Shown here piece after piece: positions 1-9,639 of a DNA stretch of 64,000 bases; positions within the stretch are counted from its first letter, which is position 1; each line of letters opens with the position of its first letter. The notes beneath the pieces are model-generated. The model was given only the letters and a program-made list of their open reading frames with translations, was not told the origin of the DNA and did no database searches. The position numbers and the translations under genes were made by a program. The stretch is from Macrostomum hystrix (taxonomy: Eukaryota > Platyhelminthes > Macrostomidae): the NCBI GenBank assembly GCA_950097015.1, contig CATNEN010000007.1:8371001-8435000 (forward strand), written 5' to 3'.

Positions 1-373
1 CGATGGACAAGTATGAACCGATGGACAAGTAGATCGATGGACAAGTAGATCGATGGACAAGAAGATCGATGGACAAGTAGATCGATGGACAAGTAGATCG
101 ATGGACAAGTAGATCGATGGACAAGAAGATCGATGGACAAGAAGATCGATGGACAAGTAGATCGATGGACAAGAAGATCGATGGACAAGTAGATCGATGG
201 ACAAGTAGATCGATGGACAAGTAGATCGATGGACAAGAAGATCGATGGACAAGAAGATCGATGGACAAGTAGATCGATGGACAAGAAGATCGATGGACAA
301 GTAGATCGATGTACAAGAATGAATCGATGGACAAGTAGATCGATGTACAAGAATGAATCGATGGACAAGTAGA
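1..373. repeat. 16-bp minisatellite, truncated by window edge
   Basis: Tandem copies of a 16-bp unit, GATCGATGGACAAGTA, alternate with a GAAG variant (about 23 copies visible). The last copies carry a GTACAAGAATGA variant and the array stops at about 373. The left end lies outside the window. No coding content is seen. Confidence 0.95.
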
Positions 374-694
374 TTAAAAACTAATAAAAATGGTTCTTTC
401 CGCTAGAATAGTTCAACAAATATGACTAATTGGGAGACAGTGAAATTGACAGGCAGTTAATTCTCTGATTGCTGATAGACAAGCAGCAGGGAGGTGCAGC
501 TGCACTACCACGGCGGCATCCCATCAGTCCCCGTGTCCTCAAATCAGATGGCAATTAATTAAGAAGCAGAAATTTTAGACTAGGTTGCTGTGTAAGTTTT
601 GGGGCGCCTTGACTTGCAGCAACAGCTGTTGCTAGGACAAAATATTTCAGTGGGAGCTCCAATGGAGCTTCAACAGTAGAATTTTCCTGACATC
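374..694. other. Intergenic spacer, no gene seen
   Basis: Ordinary non-repetitive sequence between two minisatellites. I see no ORF with coding character and no RNA gene in it. Confidence 0.5.
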
Positions 695-2600
695 ACCCTG
701 CAGAGAGACTGTTTCATCTGCCCTTCACCCTGCAGAGAGACTGTTTCATCTGCCCCTCACCCTGCAGAGAGACTGTTTCATCTGCCCCTCACCCTGCAGA
801 GAGACTGTTTCATCTGCCCTTCACCCTGCAGAGAGACTGTTTCATCTGCCCCTCACCCTGCAGAGAGACTGTTTCATCTGCCCCTCACCCTGCAGAGAGA
901 CTGTTTCATCTGCCCCTCACCCTGCAGAGAGACTGTTTCATCTGCCTCTCACCCTACAGAGAGACTGTTTCATCTGCCCCTCACCCTACAGAGAGACTGT
1001 TTCATCTGCCCCTCACCCTACAGAGAGACTGTTTCATCTGCCTCTCACCCTACAGAGAGACTGTTTCATCTGCCTCTCACCCTACAGAGAGACTGTTTCA
1101 TCTGCCCCTCACCCTACAGAGAGACTGTTTCATCTGCCCCTCACCCTACAGAGAGACTGTTTCATCTGCCCCTCACCCTGCAGAGAGACTGTTTCATCTC
1201 CCCCTCACCCTACAGAGAGACTGTTTCATCTGCCCCTCACCCTGCAGAGAGACTGTTTCATCTGCCCCTCACCCGACAGAGAGACTGTTTCATCTGCCCC
1301 TCACCCTACAGAGAGACTGTTTCATCTGCCCCTCACCCTGCAGAGAGACTGTTTCATCTGCCCCTCACCCTGCAGAGAGACTGTTTCATCTGCCCCTCAC
1401 CATACAGAGAGACTGTTTCATCTGCCCCTCACTCTACAGAGAGACTGTTTCATCTGCCCCTCACTCTACAGAGAGACTGTTTCATCTGCCCCTCACCCTA
1501 CAGAGAGACTGTTTCATCTGCCCCTCACCCTGCAGAGAGACTGTTTCATCTGCCCCTCACCCTACAGAGAGACTGTTTCATCTGCCCCTCACCCTACAGA
1601 GAGACTGTTTCATCTGCCCCTCACCCTGCAGAGAGACTGTTTCATCTGCCCCTCACCCTACAGAGAGACTGTTTCATCTGCCCCTCACCCTGCAGAGAGA
1701 CTGTTTCATCTCCCCCTCACCCTGCAGAGAGACTGTTTCATCTCCCCCTCACCCTGCAGAGAGACTGTTTCATCTCCCCCTCACCCTACAGAGAGACTGT
1801 TTCATCTGCCCCTCACCCTACAGAGAGACTGTTTCATCTGCCCCTCACCCGACAGAGAGACTGTTTCATCTGCCCCTCACCCTGCAGAGAGACTGTTTCA
1901 TCTGCCCCTCACCCTGCAGAGAGACTGTTTCATCTGCCCCTCACTCTACAGAGAGACTGTTTCATCTGCCCCTCACTCTACAGAGAGACTGTTTCATCTG
2001 CCCCTCACCCTACAGAGAGACTGTTTCATCTGCCCCTCACCCTGCAGAGAGACTGTTTCATCTGCCCCTCACCCTACAGAGAGACTGTTTCATCTGCCCC
2101 TCACCCTACAGAGAGACTGTTTCATCTGCCCCTCACCCTGCAGAGAGACTGTTTCATCTGCCCCTCACCCTACAGAGAGACTGTTTCATCTGCCCCTCAC
2201 CCTGCAGAGAGACTGTTTCATCTCCCCCTCACCCTGCAGAGAGACTGTTTCATCTCCCCCTCACCCTGCAGAGAGACTGTTTCATCTCCCCCTCACCCTA
2301 CAGAGAGACTGTTTCATCTGCCCCTCACCCTACAGAGAGACTGTTTCATCTGCCCCTCACCCGACAGAGAGACTGTTTCATCTGCCCCTCACCCTGCAGA
2401 GAGACTGTTTCATCTGCCCCTCACCCTGCAGAGAGACTGTTTCATCTGCCCCTCACCCTGCAGAGAGACTGTTTCATCTCCCCCTCACCCTGCAGAGAGA
2501 CTGTTTCATCTCCCCCTCACCCTACAGAGAGACTGTTTCATCTGCCCCTCACCATACAGAGAGACTGTTTCATCTGCCCCTCACCCTGCAGAGAGACCCT
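695..2600. repeat. 32-bp minisatellite with higher-order structure
   Basis: About 59 copies of a 32-bp unit (core GAGACTGTTTCATCTGCCCC). Variants differ at CTGCAG/CTACAG/CCGACAG/CTCTACAG and CTGCC/CTCCC. The order of variants from about 1433 to 1860 is repeated from about 1945 to 2372, 512 bp (16 units) later, so whole blocks of the array have been duplicated. Confidence 0.95.
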
Positions 2601-3624
2601 ACAGAGAGTGAGGGGGAGATGAAGGTTTAACTTCAATCCTTCAGCTTATCATACTTGCTTCGCAATGTCCTTTCGTCAGCGCATTCGAAGATCCCTAATA
2701 TAAAAATGCTATCGAGTAGCCAATCTCACCGCTTCTGAAACAATGTCCAATTCCAGAATGCCTGCTAGAGATGAGTCAGCGAGCCGGTACAAGTGTCACA
2801 TTCTCTGCCTCCGCATTGACTGTCTTCTGTTTGGGCCCAGAAGAATTACCAACAATTGCAGATGAGTTTCACTTGTTAAATACAGACCAATTGCGGACCG
2901 GCTGGCAGGTGATTGGACTGTGGCGTCACTGTGGCAGATGCGGCTTGAACTCAAGCCTTGGTTGGCTGGCGTGGCCTCGGGCCAGACAGTTCGATTTGAG
3001 AGGCCGGCAACTGCGTCGAGATTATCCAGGCCAGTGGAAGGGAAGCCAAGCGGTTGGGGCATTCTCTGTAGGTTTCTTCTGCTTCTCCTAAAAGACGAGA
3101 GGCCGCATTCGACTCGGTCGGTTGGACATCAAAGTGGGCGAAAGACCGGCGGAAAACGGACGACAACTCACGTGGCCGGCTCTGTCAGGCAGATTATTTG
3201 CAAATCCGGCAAATTTCCAACAAATGTACGGCCGGAGAAAAACGCACTTCGCACTACTCACAAATTTGGTTAGTAGTGCGTACAGGTTGATGCGAGAAAA
3301 CTAACTCTACAGCAGAGACAAGTTCGATAAAATGGGTTGACTAATACGCTATCTAGTGAGAGAGAGAGGTGAGATAAATCAATTGAAAAACACAGTTTAG
3401 CGGTCAATGCCGTTTCAAAACGCTGGGTCAGAAAGCAGAAAGTGCTCATCATTTTATTTTTTCAATGCCGTCCAACGGACGTTAAGCAACAACAAGATTT
3501 TTCTCGAATTTTTGACGGGCGAATTGCGAAAAATCAGTGCAGTCTCTCAACTCGGGGAAGGGCTCTACCCGGGTTCAGCCGTTGGATTTGTGTAAGCTCT
3601 GACGACACAGTCGGGCCTCGTGGT
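2601..3624. other. Spacer and 3' flank of the neuropeptide gene
   Basis: Short overlapping ORFs of up to about 117 codons lie on both strands around 2770-3300. None shows a recognisable domain, so I do not call a gene. The right end (about 3450-3624) is probably the 3' UTR of the minus-strand neuropeptide gene. Confidence 0.4.
3453..3458 (-). other. Candidate polyadenylation signal of the neuropeptide gene
   Basis: AATAAA on the minus strand about 170 bases after the neuropeptide stop codon. It is the first such hexamer noted downstream of that gene. Confidence 0.45.
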
Positions 3625-4590
3625 TCAGTCCTCGTGCTCAACTTCCTCCAAGAAAGCCGGCTCGTCCTCGTAGGGGGCGAAATCTTCGTTCTCGAATACG
3701 GCTTGCTCATCCAGGCGTTTGCCCAGAAATCCGCGAGCACGCTTTCCCAGAAAGCCGCGGGCGCGCTTTCCAAGAAATCCTCTGGCTCGCTTTCCAAGAA
3801 ATCCTCGTGCCCGTTTTCCTAGAAAGCCACGTGCTCGCTTTCCTAGAAAGCCACGTGCTCGCTTTCCTAGAAAGCCACGTGCTCGCTTTCCTAGAAAGCC
3901 ACGTGCTCGCTTTCCTAGAAAGCCACGTGCTCGCTTTCCTAGAAAGCCACGTGCTCGCTTTCCTAGAAAGCCACGTGCTCGCTTTCCTAGAAAGCCCCGT
4001 GCTCGCTTTCCTAGAAAGCCACGTGCTCGCTTTCCTAGAAAGCCACGTGCTCGCTTTCCTAGAAATCCTCGTGCTCGCTTTCCTAGAAATCCTCGGGCTC
4101 GCTTTCCGAGAAATCCGCGCACCCTCTTGTCCTGGTCTTGCATCAGAAGAGCGTCGTTCACATCTGGCTTGTGATGCTCGTCTTGCAAACCAAACTGTTC
4201 CAGGTGCTCACTGTCGCTTTGGACTGCTGGAAGGAAATATCGAGTTATAAAAAATGGATTTATAAAATAATGTTACTTTCTGAGACAGACAGTCATACAG
4301 ACTGGCAAGCGGACAGGCAAGCGGACAGGCAGGCGGACAGGCAGGCGGACAGGCAGGCGGACAGGCAGGCGGACAGGCAGGCGGACAGGCAGGCGGACAG
4401 GCAGGCGGACAGGCAGGCAGACAGGCAGGCGGACAGGCAGGCAGACAAGCAGGCGGACAGGCGAGCGGACAGTCAGGCAGACAGGCAAGCGGACAGGCAG
4501 GCCGACAGACTCACGGGCGCTGTGGGTGGTTCCCAGCACGAAGGCCAGCAGCAGAAGCAGCAGACTCGGCAGGCAGATGACGGTCCGCAT
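3625..4590 (-). CDS. RGFLamide-type neuropeptide precursor, two exons
   Basis: Secreted prepropeptide, predicted 225 residues. Exon 1 (4590-4515) encodes a signal peptide: MRT, then a Leu-rich core, ending THSA. It is cut at a GTGAGT donor in phase 1. Exon 2 (4226-3625) follows a TTCCTTCCAG acceptor and stays in frame. It encodes an acidic spacer ending in KR, then 17 consecutive 8-residue units (one VRGFLGKR and sixteen ARGFLGKR), then an acidic tail of 29 residues. Each unit has a Lys-Arg convertase site and a preceding Gly, the usual amidation donor, so processing would release up to 17 copies of (A/V)RGFL-amide. The 24-bp DNA units are nearly identical even at silent positions, which indicates recent expansion or homogenisation. 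The intron holds a 12-bp minisatellite. Amidated tandem-repeat precursors are a well-known design, but I do not recognise RGFLamide as a named family. The exon join is inferred from splice signals, phase and the signal peptide. Confidence 0.85.
4296..4510. repeat. 12-bp minisatellite inside the neuropeptide intron
   Basis: About 17 copies of AGGCGGACAGGC, with AGGCAGACAGGC and AAGCGGACAGGC variants. The array fills most of the 288-base intron (4514-4227) of the neuropeptide gene. It is open in several frames, but the splice sites exclude it from the mRNA. Confidence 0.9.
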
Positions 4591-4619
4591 GTTTCTATAT
4601 GCTCAGAGTTGTGCTAGCC

Positions 4620-5442
4620 GCGAGTGTTAGTTTGAGCTCACCTGAGAAGGAGGCAGGAAGGTGCTCGGCATGAAATCCCCGTCCAGAGTTGCCCCGCCCC
4701 CGCCTGTTGATTGATGATCCGGCAACCAGCCCACCTGGCCCTGGCCATCGGCCTCTGATCCCCAGACGGTCAACCCGGCAGTCAACCCCCTCCTTTTCCC
4801 GTGTTTCTCCACTTCCCATTCATTCCTCTGATCCGACGATCGCTCATAAGTTTTGAGCAGAAAATTTCCTGCTCAAGTTGGAAGCCCAAATCGTTACTAA
4901 GGTGGAAAACTCGTACAAGGCCGAATGGCTTGGCTAAATGGCTTGGCCTCCTAAAATTAGAGATTCGATTGTCTTTCAATTTCCAACCGGCTCTCCAGCA
5001 GGAGAAATTCGAGCCGACCAGCTTTTAAAGCTGAAATCCCGAGAAACCGGAGCCGAGGCGAGAAGGCGGCTGACCCTGCGACTGGTTGGCTCCTGTCCTT
5101 CCGAATGGGGGGATGTTTAAAAATAAACCAAGTGACAAAGAATAAAAAAACACTGCATGGAAGTTGCTTTAAGTTGTTCAGGGCTTTCATTGCCTTTCTT
5201 GGTCAAATTTTGTGTTAAAACGACACTTAGGGAAAATTATAAACTTTGGGGAAACTTTCCTCATTCCCATCTTCTCAAAATGGGTCAACACTGTCAACAG
5301 TTTGCTAAATTTTTACCCAACAAATTCAAAATTTAGATTTCCGAATTCCACAAACTTCCGGGTTTTCGCGAAATCTTCCATCTAAAAGTTCCGAAAATTC
5401 AAATCGTTGCTTACGGCAAGCTTTCGTGAGTATTCGGCCTAT
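4620..5442. other. Upstream region of the neuropeptide gene
   Basis: Spacer that should include the neuropeptide promoter and 5' UTR, transcribed leftward. I see no clear TATA box and no ORF with recognisable content. Confidence 0.35.
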
Positions 5443-5757
5443 TTATTATTATGGGGCCCTGGAAGCACCGTAATAAAAAACTAATTGCAGGACGGCAACG
5501 GGCAGTGGCACATCATTTGGTGACACTAGACCCGCAGCCAGCGAGGAGGCAATTCTGCCCATTTCGCTGACTCCTGAGCACACACGCACACAGGTGTGTA
5601 CATCTGCCCTAATTTTCTCATCGACAGGACACTCTCACTGTTGGCCTTCAATGTTGTATATTGGCGCCCCAAATGAATGTGGCCTCGCCGCGGAATCGAG
5701 CTCAGGGACCTTGGTGCGAGAGGCAAACGCGTTAGACCGCTCTGCCACTCACCCCCC
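5443..5757 (-). mobile_element. tRNA-derived SINE, family B (old copy)
   Basis: Reading on the minus strand, the element starts with a tRNA-like head containing an A box (GTGGCAGAGCGG) and a B box (AGCTCGATTCC). A body follows with TGTGTACATCTGCCCT-like and CAGCGAAATGGGCAGAATTG-type blocks, and an ATA-rich tail lies at the left end. It matches the copy at 58192-58555 along most of its length, with several substitutions. I found no clear target-site duplication, so it is probably older. Confidence 0.8.
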
Positions 5758-6250
5758 TTGGTAGCCCCCGAGTCTCTGACAGCGCAGGCCCAGCTCGCTA
5801 CACCCAGCTTTGGTGAGGCGCATCAGACGATCGATGGCTGCATAATCGAGTCACATTTCTGTCCAATTGTTGGGAGAATAACTGGGAGAATCTGGCAGTG
5901 ATTAACTAGCTAATACCCTGAGCCGCCTCCGGTGCTCAAAGTCTCCATTAACTCGAGCACAACTCGAGCACACAGCTTAGCGGCATCATTTAAAGCTTTT
6001 CTTCTTCCAGCTTCCTAGCCGACAAGCGGATGCGCCGCTGAGGCGGAAATCGCGTGACAACGGCCAAATTTCTTCTTCTAGAAGTTGATTGGGGCTCCGA
6101 GGAACATTTGTCACTATCCCAACTCGGCATTTGAAGGGAAGAAAACAAACTAAAGGAAAACTGTCAGGTTTATCAACAGCCGAGCAGGCTCTCATCCCTA
6201 GTTCACAGGGCCGGCCCCTGACTGATTAAAAGCCCAGGTGATTAGCTTTA
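5758..6250. other. Spacer, no gene seen
   Basis: Non-repetitive sequence between the SINE and a possible coding fragment. I see nothing I can name. Confidence 0.3.
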
Positions 6251-6283
6251 AAAGTGCCCGAGTGCTGTCTCCGGCGCCCAGCG

Positions 6284-6555
6284 CTATCATTAGTCTTTTG
6301 TGCTCGATCGATTGCGGTCGAGCAACTGGGCCGGGCACTTGGCGACTCTGCGGATCACATTAGATTTGCCGCCTCGCTGGGTCCGCAAGCGATTCCCACC
6401 TCCGAGTCATTGATCACTCGGGCTGCGGCTGAAGTGTCCGCGCGGGGGGAATTCATTGTCGACTGTGTTGGTGCAAGTGATTTACTGACCTGTCTTGCGA
6501 CTGCCGACGGCGCCATTGTGGCGATGGCGGAGGTCTCGAGTCTCACCCCGACAGG
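6284..6555 (+). CDS. Possible MDR-family oxidoreductase fragment (one exon)
   Basis: An open segment whose translation follows the pattern of the nucleotide-binding domain of medium-chain dehydrogenase/reductases. It has a SIAVEQLGRALG helix, then FAASLGPQAIPTSE (like the usual LGAD..I stretch), then FIVDCVGASDLL (like the D.V.DCVG strand and helix) and DGAIVAMAE. It ends at CCGACAG|GCAAGT, which would be a rare GC-AG donor. An acceptor such as CATTAG (about 6293) could open it. I cannot find the catalytic-domain exons nearby, and a 112-bp tandem repeat follows directly. It may be an internal exon of a larger gene, a decayed fragment, or chance. Confidence 0.35.
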
Positions 6556-6639
6556 CAAGTGTTCGGTGATGCAATTTTGCTAAACGGGAAGCCATGACAT
6601 ACTTGCCCCCGGCCACACTTGGCGAGTGGCTACTCAGAA

Positions 6640-7095
6640 TTAATGGAATGGGATGGAATCTATGGAATGAAATCTACGGTAAGGAATCCGTGGAATGGAA
6701 TCTATGGGATGGAATCTATGTGGTGGAATCTATGGAATGAAATCTACGGTAAGGAATCTGTGGAATGGAATCTATGGAATGAAATCTACGGTAAGGAATC
6801 CGTGGAATGGAATCTATGGGATGGAATCTATGTGGTGGAATCTATGGAATGAAATCTACGGTAAGGAATCTGTGGAATGGAATCTATGGAATGAAATCTA
6901 CGGTAAGGAATCCGTGGAATGGAATCTATGGGATGGAATCTATGTGGTGGAATCTATGGAATGAAATCTACGCGATGGAATCTGTGGAATGGAATCTATG
7001 GGATGGAATCAATGTGGTGGAATCTGTGGAATGGTATCTACGAGATGGAATCTGTGGAATGGAATCTATGGAATGGAATCTATGGAATGGAATCT
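6640..7095. repeat. Tandem repeat with 112-bp higher-order period
   Basis: Built from short GGAATCTATGGAAT-like subunits. The subunits are organised in a 112-bp period visible from ACGGTAAGGAATCCGTGG at about 6678, 6790 and 6902. The open frames here are products of the repeat. Confidence 0.9.
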
Positions 7096-7729
7096 GTTGA
7101 GTGCAGAGGTGGCGCCCTATTCTCAACCTAGAGCTGAGATTAGCTATTCAGCTACAAGTCATGGCTGGTTGTTACAGAGGAAAAGCCGTAAGTTGTCCTG
7201 CCAGCCCCCGCCCCCGATGGCGATTGAATATTCATCGGGACTGGGCCGAGCTGGTCGAGTTACTCAACTAAAAGCAAGCAAGCAGAAGTCGAGCATGCCG
7301 ACACAAACCACACTTTGCTCTGACTCTCAACGACAGAAGGGAAATGCTGCTGGAGTTCTGGCTTGGCGGGCCTGCGCAAACAGGTGCTAATTACGGGGTC
7401 CCGGCTGTTGGCTGTGCTCAGGAAATGATTGCTCACGGTGTCGAAAAGTTGACCGGGAGTCAAGTAGGGGAAGCTGGGGCCCAGTGGAGGGGCGGCAGCC
7501 ATCAAAATTTCCCCTCGGCCGTCCTGGAAGCAAGCAATTTCGGCTAAACCAGCAATTTTTTCGGCCTCACAGCCAACAACAACAGCAGATGGAGGAAATG
7601 AAAAAGAAATAATTGGGGGATGTGCTTTGCCCGGGAATAAATAGCACAAAGCGTCTTGATTGATCAGAGAGAGGGCGGGAAGCATAGTGAGGCCAAATCG
7701 ATAGGGTTTCTGCTCGCAATTTCTGTGCC
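7096..7729. other. Spacer with weak ORFs, possibly 3' part of the next gene
   Basis: Overlapping ORFs occur on both strands but none has a recognisable domain. The minus-strand frame is continuous with the possible exon at 7730-7872, so part of this stretch may belong to that gene's 3' exons or UTR. Confidence 0.3.
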
Positions 7730-7872
7730 CACCCGAGCTGCCCGCCTGGGCTCGGTTTCTTAGAAACACGCCGCTGATGGCGCCGCTGATGAAGATGTTC
7801 GGGCGAGTTTTTCTGACAGCCCAGCAGGCCATGCAGGTGGCATTGAGGGAGCAGTGGAGGCTGTTCATGTCG
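7730..7872 (-). CDS. Possible internal exon of unknown protein (weak Tim17-like pattern)
   Basis: Minus strand, after a GGGTTCTCAG acceptor-like site. The segment includes TCMACWAVRKTRPN followed by IFISGAISGVFLRNRA. The spacing R.K...N..ISGA..G...R resembles the conserved part of Tim17/Tim22/Tim23-type membrane proteins and of TIMMDC1, but the match is short and could be chance. A GTGGGC donor could end it. It may belong to the same gene as the start at 9017. I cannot show the join. Confidence 0.3.
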
Positions 7873-8266
7873 GAGCCAGGCCTGAGAACCCATCAGGCAG
7901 TGAACTCGCGAGGGCGCAAAAGAGGAGACTAGAGCAGAAGAAAGCAGAGGACTGCTATTAGAAGGAGGAGGCCAGGTAACTTATCCCACCTGCTGCTCCA
8001 AACTGATACAAAAGAATCAGCAAATTGTGCCCAGAGCACTCTTTTAAGCAACTGGAGAGCAAATTTTTTTCATCCTTCAAGCTGAACAATGTCCCACTCT
8101 CAGGCCTGAGACATTGTTACTGCCGTAACTCCACCGATAAGGGCGTGGGAGCCAAAGTCTTGGCGCCTGAGGAACACAATTGATTTAGCTGGGTAACAAA
8201 GACCGCAGGGTTTCCAACCCGGCGACCAGATCTGCTGAGAGCCCACGCACTGGAGAGATCTTAAGA

Positions 8267-8268
<2 letters not shown>

Positions 8269-8310
<42 letters not shown>
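8269..8310 (+). repeat. (CAG)14 microsatellite
   Basis: Fourteen uninterrupted CAG triplets. No coding frame through them is supported, so they probably lie in an intron or spacer. Confidence 0.95.
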
Positions 8311-8312
<2 letters not shown>

Positions 8313-8711
8313 GAAAGTGAAACTTACAGACTCAAAGCAAATGTAGGCCAGGTGAAGAGCTCGCGCAGAGGCTTGCTGTATGCGGCGGCGGCAGAAATGA
8401 TCCCTGGCAGTGTCGATTCCGCTCGATTGAAGTTAATCGGGCTGGAGGCTCGGCAGTGTGGGAGGTCCCGGCAACTTCGCTTCAATAAATAGCCGGCGCC
8501 CTTGGCTGGGCCTCCAAGGAGGGGGGCGGGTGTGACGAAGGCGAAGCGCTCAAAGGCAGGCGGTCCTGATTGGCTAATGGGGCAGGCGGCCGGTCATTCC
8601 CAAACAATTGGCCAAAATTCTTTCCTCTGGCCGGAGGCTCAGCCGCGGAGTTTGAGCAGTAATAGATGGGATAACTTTGGATCTGCAGCAATACGGAGGA
8701 AAACTCAGTCT

Positions 8712-9017
8712 GTTAGAGACCAGGCCTGAGGCGCTGACGAAAGTGGAAGCCTTGGGGCCGCGATGAAATTGGCAGCGGGCCCGGGTGGTGTCGATGACTC
8801 GGGCGGCCCAGTAATTGGCCGTTGCCGCCTGGCTTCCGCCAGCACCGCAGCCGGGCGGCAACTCAATTAGCGCCACTCGGAACTGGAAAGTGTCATCCAC
8901 AGCTCCGATAGAGTCCGCACCTTCTAGGAGCTGATGGCGCACTGAGGCTGGCTCCTTGTGCTCAATCGATTCTTCAATGCACTTCTTATCCAAGAAGAAA
9001 ATTTGAGATGCCTCCAT
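8712..9017 (-). CDS. Unrecognised protein, 5' coding exon
   Basis: ATG at 9017 follows CTTCTTCAG by four bases, which looks like a spliced-leader or 5'-UTR acceptor. The frame then runs about 100 codons with normal-looking composition (MEASQIFFLDKK..., ...TFQFRVALIELPPG..., ...ANYWAARVIDTT...). The end is uncertain. A GTGCGG donor after residue 32 is possible, or the exon may run to about 8712 where GCCTGGTCTC lies. I do not recognise the family. It could be the first exon of the gene whose later exon may be at 7730-7872. The gap between them holds a (CAG)14 tract. Confidence 0.4.
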
Positions 9018-9096
9018 CCAGCTGAAGAAGCAGTGCTGGACTTTCGGCAGCCATTGAGATGAAAAACCCGGAGTACTTACTGAGTATTTGGCGCAT

Positions 9097-9281
9097 GGCG
9101 TGAATTAACCGTAAGCTCAGGTGAATGAACCGTAAGCTCAGGTGAATGAACCGTAAGCTCAGGTGAATGAACCGTAAGCTCAGGTGAATGAACCGTAAGC
9201 TCAGGTGAATGAACCGTAAGCTCAGGTGAATGAACCGTAAGCTCAGGTGAATGAACTGTAAGCTCAGGTGAATGAACTGTG
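9097..9281. repeat. 21-bp minisatellite
   Basis: About eight copies of GTGAATGAACCGTAAGCTCA plus one base. The last copies carry AACTGT instead of AACCGT. Confidence 0.95.
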
Positions 9282-9639
9282 CGAACTGTCTGAGCTATTC
9301 AACACATCTAATAAATCTGGCATAGTTGTTCACGCCATTTAACCTTGGGGATTTTACCGGACCTGCCCAATCGTGTAATATTTGGCAAACTTTAACGCCG
9401 TTTGCACGCAATGCCTTCGATCATTCAAAGGTAGCAGATGTTCTGCCAGCCAATTGAAGTCCGTTAGTGAGCGAAATCGGCTTTCAATAGCCGAGCTAGC
9501 TGATTAATTAGCTTCGAGTGCAGAAAATGGTAAACTTAAGCAGCGAATTTTTTTCGGCCCCCAGGGGCAGTAAAACATCATGATCGACGGCAGTTTAACT
9601 GTGAGCCGACGGATGGCCTGAATTCGCGTCAAGGCTTCA
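9282..9639. other. Spacer, nothing recognised
   Basis: Non-repetitive sequence between two minisatellites, without a supported gene. Confidence 0.4.

Noticed and set aside
3719-4250. Plus-strand ORFs of 151 and 147 codons (Arg/Pro- and Leu/Glu-rich repeats)
   Set aside because: They are the antisense of the neuropeptide repeats. The minus strand has the signal peptide, splice sites and processing sites.
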